Below are positions 22,915 through 26,296 of a stretch of DNA of 26,296 bases, one piece after another. The DNA comes from WJMT01 sp964445575 (lineage in GTDB: Bacteria > Acidobacteriota > Aminicenantia > Aminicenantales > Aminicenantaceae): the NCBI GenBank assembly GCA_964445575.1, contig CAYULB010000028.1, forward strand, positions 1 to 26,296. The letters run 5' to 3'. The position numbers and the translations under genes are program-made. The stretch's first letter is position 1; each line of letters begins with the position of its first letter. The notes under the pieces were generated by a model, which did no database searches, was not told the origin of the DNA, and saw nothing but the letters and a program-made list of their open reading frames with translations.

Positions 22915-23349
22915 TCAAAAAGTGACTGAAATCCAGCCTCCTTGAAGCATTTCAGTATAAGGGACTCCCATATATTTGACCTCAATGCCCAGTTCAGAAA
23001 GTTTCTCTGATACTCCGTAACTGTCGGAACAGGCTTTGCAGGCAAACAATTTCACTCCTTCTTCCATCATTTTTTTCGCCTCTTCCTGAAGCTCCTGGTC
23101 TTCTGCTAATAATTTTGAGGACGGCCCCCAAACAATTAAGGCTATTTCATCCCACCAGCCCCTTTTTTTTCCATTGGTAACATACATGAACACCATTTTC
23201 ATAGCCACGGCCTTGTCTCCGCTTGACCATAAGACGACCAAACGATTAGATTTATTTTGCTGTTCCTGTGCTGGGGCAAGATGAGAAAAGCCAAAAAAGC
23301 CCGCACACAAACTCATAAAAACCAGATAAACAGCCAAGTTTTTCTTCAT
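22915..23349 (-). CDS. Exported DsrE-family protein
   Basis: A 144-residue protein with a signal peptide (KNLAVYLVFMSLCAGFFGFS, then APA) and ribosome binding site aaggagagg. The mature domain is DsrE-like: RLVVLWSSGDKAVAMKMVFMY, WWDEIALIVWGPSSKLLAEDQ, EEGVKLFACKACSDSYGVSEKL and VKYMGVPYTEMLQGGW. The C-K-A-C pair could be redox-active or carry sulfur; family members in the cytoplasm are sulfur carriers or DsrEFH subunits. An exported version suggests a periplasmic sulfur or thiol role, which remains inference. It is transcribed alone, divergent from the MBL-fold gene. Confidence 0.87.
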   Translation of the reverse strand: MKKNLAVYLVFMSLCAGFFGFSHLAPAQEQQNKSNRLVVLWSSGDKAVAMKMVFMYVTNGKKRGWWDEIALIVWGPSSKLLAEDQELQEEAKKMMEEGVKLFACKACSDSYGVSEKLSELGIEVKYMGVPYTEMLQGGWISVTF

Positions 23350-23541
23350 GATTCACCTCTCCTTATTATTAATCTCTTTTTCTAGAATATTCAAAACTCA
23401 CTGAAAGATAAAGAAAGAATAGAATGGCATGAAATCTATTTTTTTTGATTATAAATAAGAACAGAATCCAGTGTCCAAAAAAACTCACGCTTTTTCTATC
23501 CACGATGAATGATATTTTTGAAAGGCCTGAAGAAAGAATTA

Positions 23542-23570
23542 TTGCATAGCCGATTTTCAAATGATTTAAT
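23542..23570 (+). promoter_or_regulatory. Putative promoter of the MBL-fold gene
   Basis: TTGCAT (23542-23547), exactly 17 bp and TTTAAT (23565-23570), about 47 bases before the TTG start at 23617. Confidence 0.4.
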
Positions 23571-23616
23571 AGTAAAAGATAGAAAAAGAATCATTATATT
23601 ATGGGAGGTAAGAGCT

Positions 23617-24591
23617 TTGAAACAATCTATGGAAATAAAATTTTGGATATTATTGGTCTTCTCAATTGTATTTCTGGCATCGGTTTGCCGTGGTCCTGAC
23701 AAAAAAGAAAATCTTATTCAGCCTGAAAAGTGGTGGATTGTCCACCCAAGACCGGTCTATGAAACATTGGAGAAGGTAGGAACATACCAAAACTGGTTTG
23801 ATGTCTACCGACTGACTGATGATACTTATGCTATCTATGAACCCAATCAATTTGAGGAAGCCATAAGTTATCTTGTACTGGGTCAGAAAAAAGCAGGCCT
23901 GATTGATACCGGCACAGGCATCGGAGATATCAAAGCTGTGGTAGAGACTCTGACCGACCTCCCAGTGACCGTAATCTTGACCCATGAGCATTATGATCAT
24001 GTTGCCGGGGCTTGGAGATTTGAAGAGGTCTTTCATTATAACAATGCTGATGCACTCAAGGTCCTCAGGAGCGGGAGGAGTAACGAATCTCTCAGAAAAT
24101 ATGCAGATGGGGATTATCTCTGGAAACCTCTTCCGAAAGGATTTGATAAAGATACATGGACTATTCCCCCCATTGTTCCGACCACTCTTGTCGAAGATGG
24201 GGATATCATCGACCTGGGAGGACGAGAGTTAGAAGTCATTTATACACCTGGACATTCCCCCGGCCATATGTGTCTTCTGGATAAAACACAAAGACTGTTG
24301 TTTACAGGGGATCATTTCTTTCCCGGCCCTCTCTATGCCCATGCCCCGGATGTCGACCTGGAAGATTATGTAACCTCCAATAAAAAACTGGAAGCTCGAC
24401 TCCATGAATTCGATTATCTCTGTGCCGGTCATAACGATCCCTGGGTGAAAAGTGATGTAATACCTCGGATAAGCAAAGCCTTTTCTGTGATATTTTCAGG
24501 AGGAGGAGATTTTGATGAAAGCGAAGGCCTGAGGCGGTATTACTTCGATGGATTTGATGTGCTCATTCGGAGTGAAGATGTAGAAAAATAA
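23617..24591 (+). CDS. Membrane-anchored or exported metallo-beta-lactamase-fold hydrolase
   Basis: I set the start at TTG 23617: GGGAGG stands eight bases upstream, and the first residues lead straight into a signal segment (MEIKFWILLVFSIVFLASVC). The frame is open to 23509, but that part is highly charged and lies on the promoter; ATG 23629 is the alternative. The domain carries THEHYDHVAGA (the HxHxDH metal motif), TPGHSPGHMCLLD, FTGDHFFPGP (metal-bridging Asp) and CAGHNDPW, a complete binuclear zinc/iron site of glyoxalase II-like hydrolases. The Cys in LASVC could be a lipidation site, but Val before Cys is unusual. A periplasmic hydrolase of unknown substrate; nothing points to beta-lactamase activity as such. 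Confidence 0.87.
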   Translation: MKQSMEIKFWILLVFSIVFLASVCRGPDKKENLIQPEKWWIVHPRPVYETLEKVGTYQNWFDVYRLTDDTYAIYEPNQFEEAISYLVLGQKKAGLIDTGTGIGDIKAVVETLTDLPVTVILTHEHYDHVAGAWRFEEVFHYNNADALKVLRSGRSNESLRKYADGDYLWKPLPKGFDKDTWTIPPIVPTTLVEDGDIIDLGGRELEVIYTPGHSPGHMCLLDKTQRLLFTGDHFFPGPLYAHAPDVDLEDYVTSNKKLEARLHEFDYLCAGHNDPWVKSDVIPRISKAFSVIFSGGGDFDESEGLRRYYFDGFDVLIRSEDVEK

Positions 24592-24790
24592 GAAGCGCAG
24601 CTTGCCAAAGCTCCGTGATCTCTGCCCTCAAGATATAAAAAGTCGATTCGAAAAAAGGAAGTTAATCCATGCTTTATGCCCAAAACCAAACACTTATAAA
24701 TAACCCTGAATTTATTGTTGAACGGTAGAAGGCTTAAGATTTTTTGGCTCTAAAACAACTTTAACCATACAGTAAAAATAAATTTCTAAA

Positions 24791-25438
24791 CTATTTTTTG
24801 CTTATTTTGATTTCAACTCGACGGTTTTTCTGGCGCCCTTCTGGGTTATCTGAACCATCCGGCTTGGTATTGGGAGCAACCGGTTCGCTTTCCCCTCTGC
24901 CAATAGTTTCTATCAGGCTGGGATCGATTTCAGCTTGATCAACCATCCATTTTTTTACAGCCTCTGCCCGTTTTCGGGATAGTTCTAAGTTATAATCTTC
25001 TGATCCCTTGGAATCAGTGTGACCGGTTATGGTTACAGGATGATTATAGGCGGCAATAATCTCTCCGACTTTGGAAAGAGTTTCTTCAGCATCTTCGCGA
25101 ATGGACCATTTATCAAAGTCAAAAAGAATATCTCCTGGAAGCTCAATTTTATAATCAGTATCTGTTTCCTTAGCTCCAAGTTCTTTGAGGGCTGCCTGGA
25201 TTTTTTCGCTGCGGGCTGTTATCCCCCGAGCAATACCTTCAATTTTTAAAACTTTAAAATGCAGGCTAAGAGCCCCCCTTCCAGGCCCTAGTGCCTTTAA
25301 AGCCTCGACAGCTCTTTTGTGGGCCTCTGGAGGAATAACTATTTCTTCTTCATCCAAAGCAAATGTCTCAGGAGCATAAAGAAGCCAAGACGCCCAAAGA
25401 ATTATTCCAAACATAAGAAACAATCTTCGAATTCTCAT
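24791..25438 (-). CDS. OmpA-family protein with peptidoglycan-binding domain
   Basis: A 215-residue exported protein: signal peptide (MRIRRLFLMFGIILWASWLL to about residue 28), a short helical region (about 30-95), then an OmpA C-terminal domain (about 97-215) with ILFDFDKWSIREDAEETL, ITGHTDSKGSEDYNLELSRK and the final QKNRRVEI. The Asp and Arg that hold the diaminopimelate side chain in this fold are present (HTD..., LSRKRAEAVK). It has no OmpA barrel and no lipobox, so it is probably a soluble periplasmic or loosely attached cell-wall-binding protein. It follows the lipoprotein gene on the same strand (107-bp gap). Confidence 0.9.
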   Translation of the reverse strand: MRIRRLFLMFGIILWASWLLYAPETFALDEEEIVIPPEAHKRAVEALKALGPGRGALSLHFKVLKIEGIARGITARSEKIQAALKELGAKETDTDYKIELPGDILFDFDKWSIREDAEETLSKVGEIIAAYNHPVTITGHTDSKGSEDYNLELSRKRAEAVKKWMVDQAEIDPSLIETIGRGESEPVAPNTKPDGSDNPEGRQKNRRVEIKISKK

Positions 25439-25545
25439 TTTATATTTCCTGTGAGAAGGAATTTTTTGAATAATTCATATTAATTGTTATAATTGTTATA
25501 TGAAAATATTCTCCATTTAATTATTTTATTTATTGATAATTCTGG

Positions 25546-26010
25546 TTAATTAAGAGAAATTGCTTCAAAGGGAAAGAAACCGGGTATGAAAACATCAATT
25601 TCATCTGGATTTTCTGTGGGGACTGGAAGTTTAATCCAAAAACCGGCTGATGAATCCGGACTAAGATTAATTCGGAATCGACCCCCCTCCCATTCTTTCT
25701 CTTTTGGACCAGCAATATACTGGCCTTCGGAGTCCTTGAGAGGAAAATATTTTTTTTGATTGGTTGTATCAACGAGATAACAGTCTTTGTAGTAAAATTC
25801 AACAGTTTTGCTTGAATTCCCGGTGTTTCGTATTTTGAAGCGAAGAGTCAGGATATTGTCACGAATGCTGATTTTAGTGAGGTCAGCTTCTACGCCTTCC
25901 CAAATATCGCTTTCCTGAGTTTGGACGACATCAGCGGCACTAATCAGTCCACATCCAACTATAAACAAAACAACTGTATTGACTAAAATAAAATTAAATA
26001 ATGATCTCAC
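25546..26010 (-). CDS. Small lipoprotein of unknown function
   Basis: The start is GTG at 26010: a perfect AAGGAGG stands five bases upstream. The longer frame to 26103 has no such site. The 154-residue product begins with RSLFNFILVNTVVLFIVGCG, where I-V-G-C is a good lipobox, so the mature protein is probably lipid-anchored. The rest looks like an immunoglobulin-like beta-sandwich (LTKISIRDNILTLRFKIRN, then NTGNSSKTVEFYYKDC and WIKLPVP), as in DUF4352-type domains. I cannot name a function. It lies upstream of the OmpA-like gene on the same strand, so both may form an envelope pair. Confidence 0.75.
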   Translation of the reverse strand: MRSLFNFILVNTVVLFIVGCGLISAADVVQTQESDIWEGVEADLTKISIRDNILTLRFKIRNTGNSSKTVEFYYKDCYLVDTTNQKKYFPLKDSEGQYIAGPKEKEWEGGRFRINLSPDSSAGFWIKLPVPTENPDEIDVFIPGFFPFEAISLN

Positions 26011-26200
26011 GAAAACCTCCTTTTTTCTCAGAAATAAGGTATCAACAATAATCAATATTGAAGATATCAAGCAGAGTCTATATTTTAAGTGAGGCTGCGT
26101 CAATCCTCTTTGGAGATGAATTTGAAGGTGATAAAGGGGTGAGTTAAAGTTAGCTTGGAACTGTACGTCATCGCGAGAAATACGAAGGGCTAAAAGGCTT

Positions 26201-26296
26201 AAAAGGAAAAGAAAGGTGAGGAAAAGAGGAAGGGGAGGAAAGTGGAAGAGGAAAAAGAGGAAAAAAAGGAAAGGGGTAAAAAAAGGAAAGGGGTCG
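26201..26296. repeat. Purine-rich tract with 17-bp tandem duplication
   Basis: From 26201 to the end of the window the plus strand is almost only A and G. The last part holds two perfect copies of AAAAAAAGGAAAGGGGT (26261-26277 and 26278-26294). No gene is visible in 26104-26296. The sequence may continue as a tandem array outside the window, or may be a low-quality sequence end. Confidence 0.7.

Noticed and set aside
25530..25802. Minus-strand frame of 90 codons inside the lipoprotein gene
   Set aside because: It overlaps the lipoprotein in another frame, which has a perfect ribosome binding site and lipobox.

Overview
The window looks like chromosomal DNA of a Gram-negative (diderm), low-to-moderate GC bacterium. 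Outer-membrane proteins (an Omp85-type barrel, a TolC-family channel, an OmpA-like protein) show the cell plan. Two gene fragments, an FtsX/MacB-type permease with an unusual WYW-x-QVLK leader and a sortilin-like repeat protein with a RNIGPANM motif, resemble what I recall from Candidatus Aminicenantes (Acidobacteriota-like) genomes. That placement is inference from memory, not a search.

Layout. (1) 1-2123: accessory genes. There is the end of an unrecognised gene, a 76-aa unknown overlapping a Fic/Doc-type protein (HIFNDGNKRTG), then a tyrosine recombinase with altered catalytic box II. (2) 2196-2270: tRNA-Val(CAC) with encoded CCA. (3) 2271-6957: a decayed island in the tRNA 3' end. The last 12 bp of the tRNA recur at 6946-6957, 11 bp before the cusA stop. 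Inside are an integrase C-terminal remnant next to the tRNA, permease, sortilin-like and MenC/enolase-like fragments, two apparently intact genes (GltS-type symporter and Omp85-type barrel), and a perfect 527-bp direct repeat (2597-3123 = 6419-6945) whose edges coincide with the broken genes. (4) 6968-13880, minus strand: a copper/silver efflux cluster, SHOCT protein - csoR - cusC - cusB - cusA. A CsoR-type operator sits in the spacer of a near-consensus promoter in front of csoR. (5) 14299-22829: probable mannose/lyxose-related carbohydrate genes. A PfkB kinase overlaps a D-lyxose-isomerase-type cupin by 4 bp and is followed by a URO-D-family protein and a secreted HExxH protein. On the other strand a sodium:solute symporter overlaps a GH38 alpha-mannosidase by 4 bp. 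(6) 22915-26010: an exported DsrE-like protein, an MBL-fold hydrolase, an OmpA-like protein and a small lipoprotein. The window ends in a purine-rich tract with a 17-bp tandem duplication.

How they work together. The Cus genes form a tripartite efflux system with its own sensor. The sugar genes could form a route: import by the symporter, cytoplasmic GH38 release of mannose, aldose-ketose isomerisation by the cupin enzyme, and phosphorylation by the PfkB kinase. This route is a hypothesis from gene content. Several promoters lie so close to start codons that the transcripts would be leaderless or nearly so; the clearest is the PfkB kinase.

I see no CRISPR array and no complete insertion sequence. 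The most unusual structures are the tRNA-Val island with its mosaic of broken genes and long perfect repeat, the recombinase with replaced catalytic residues, and the unknown partner gene of the Fic/Doc protein.
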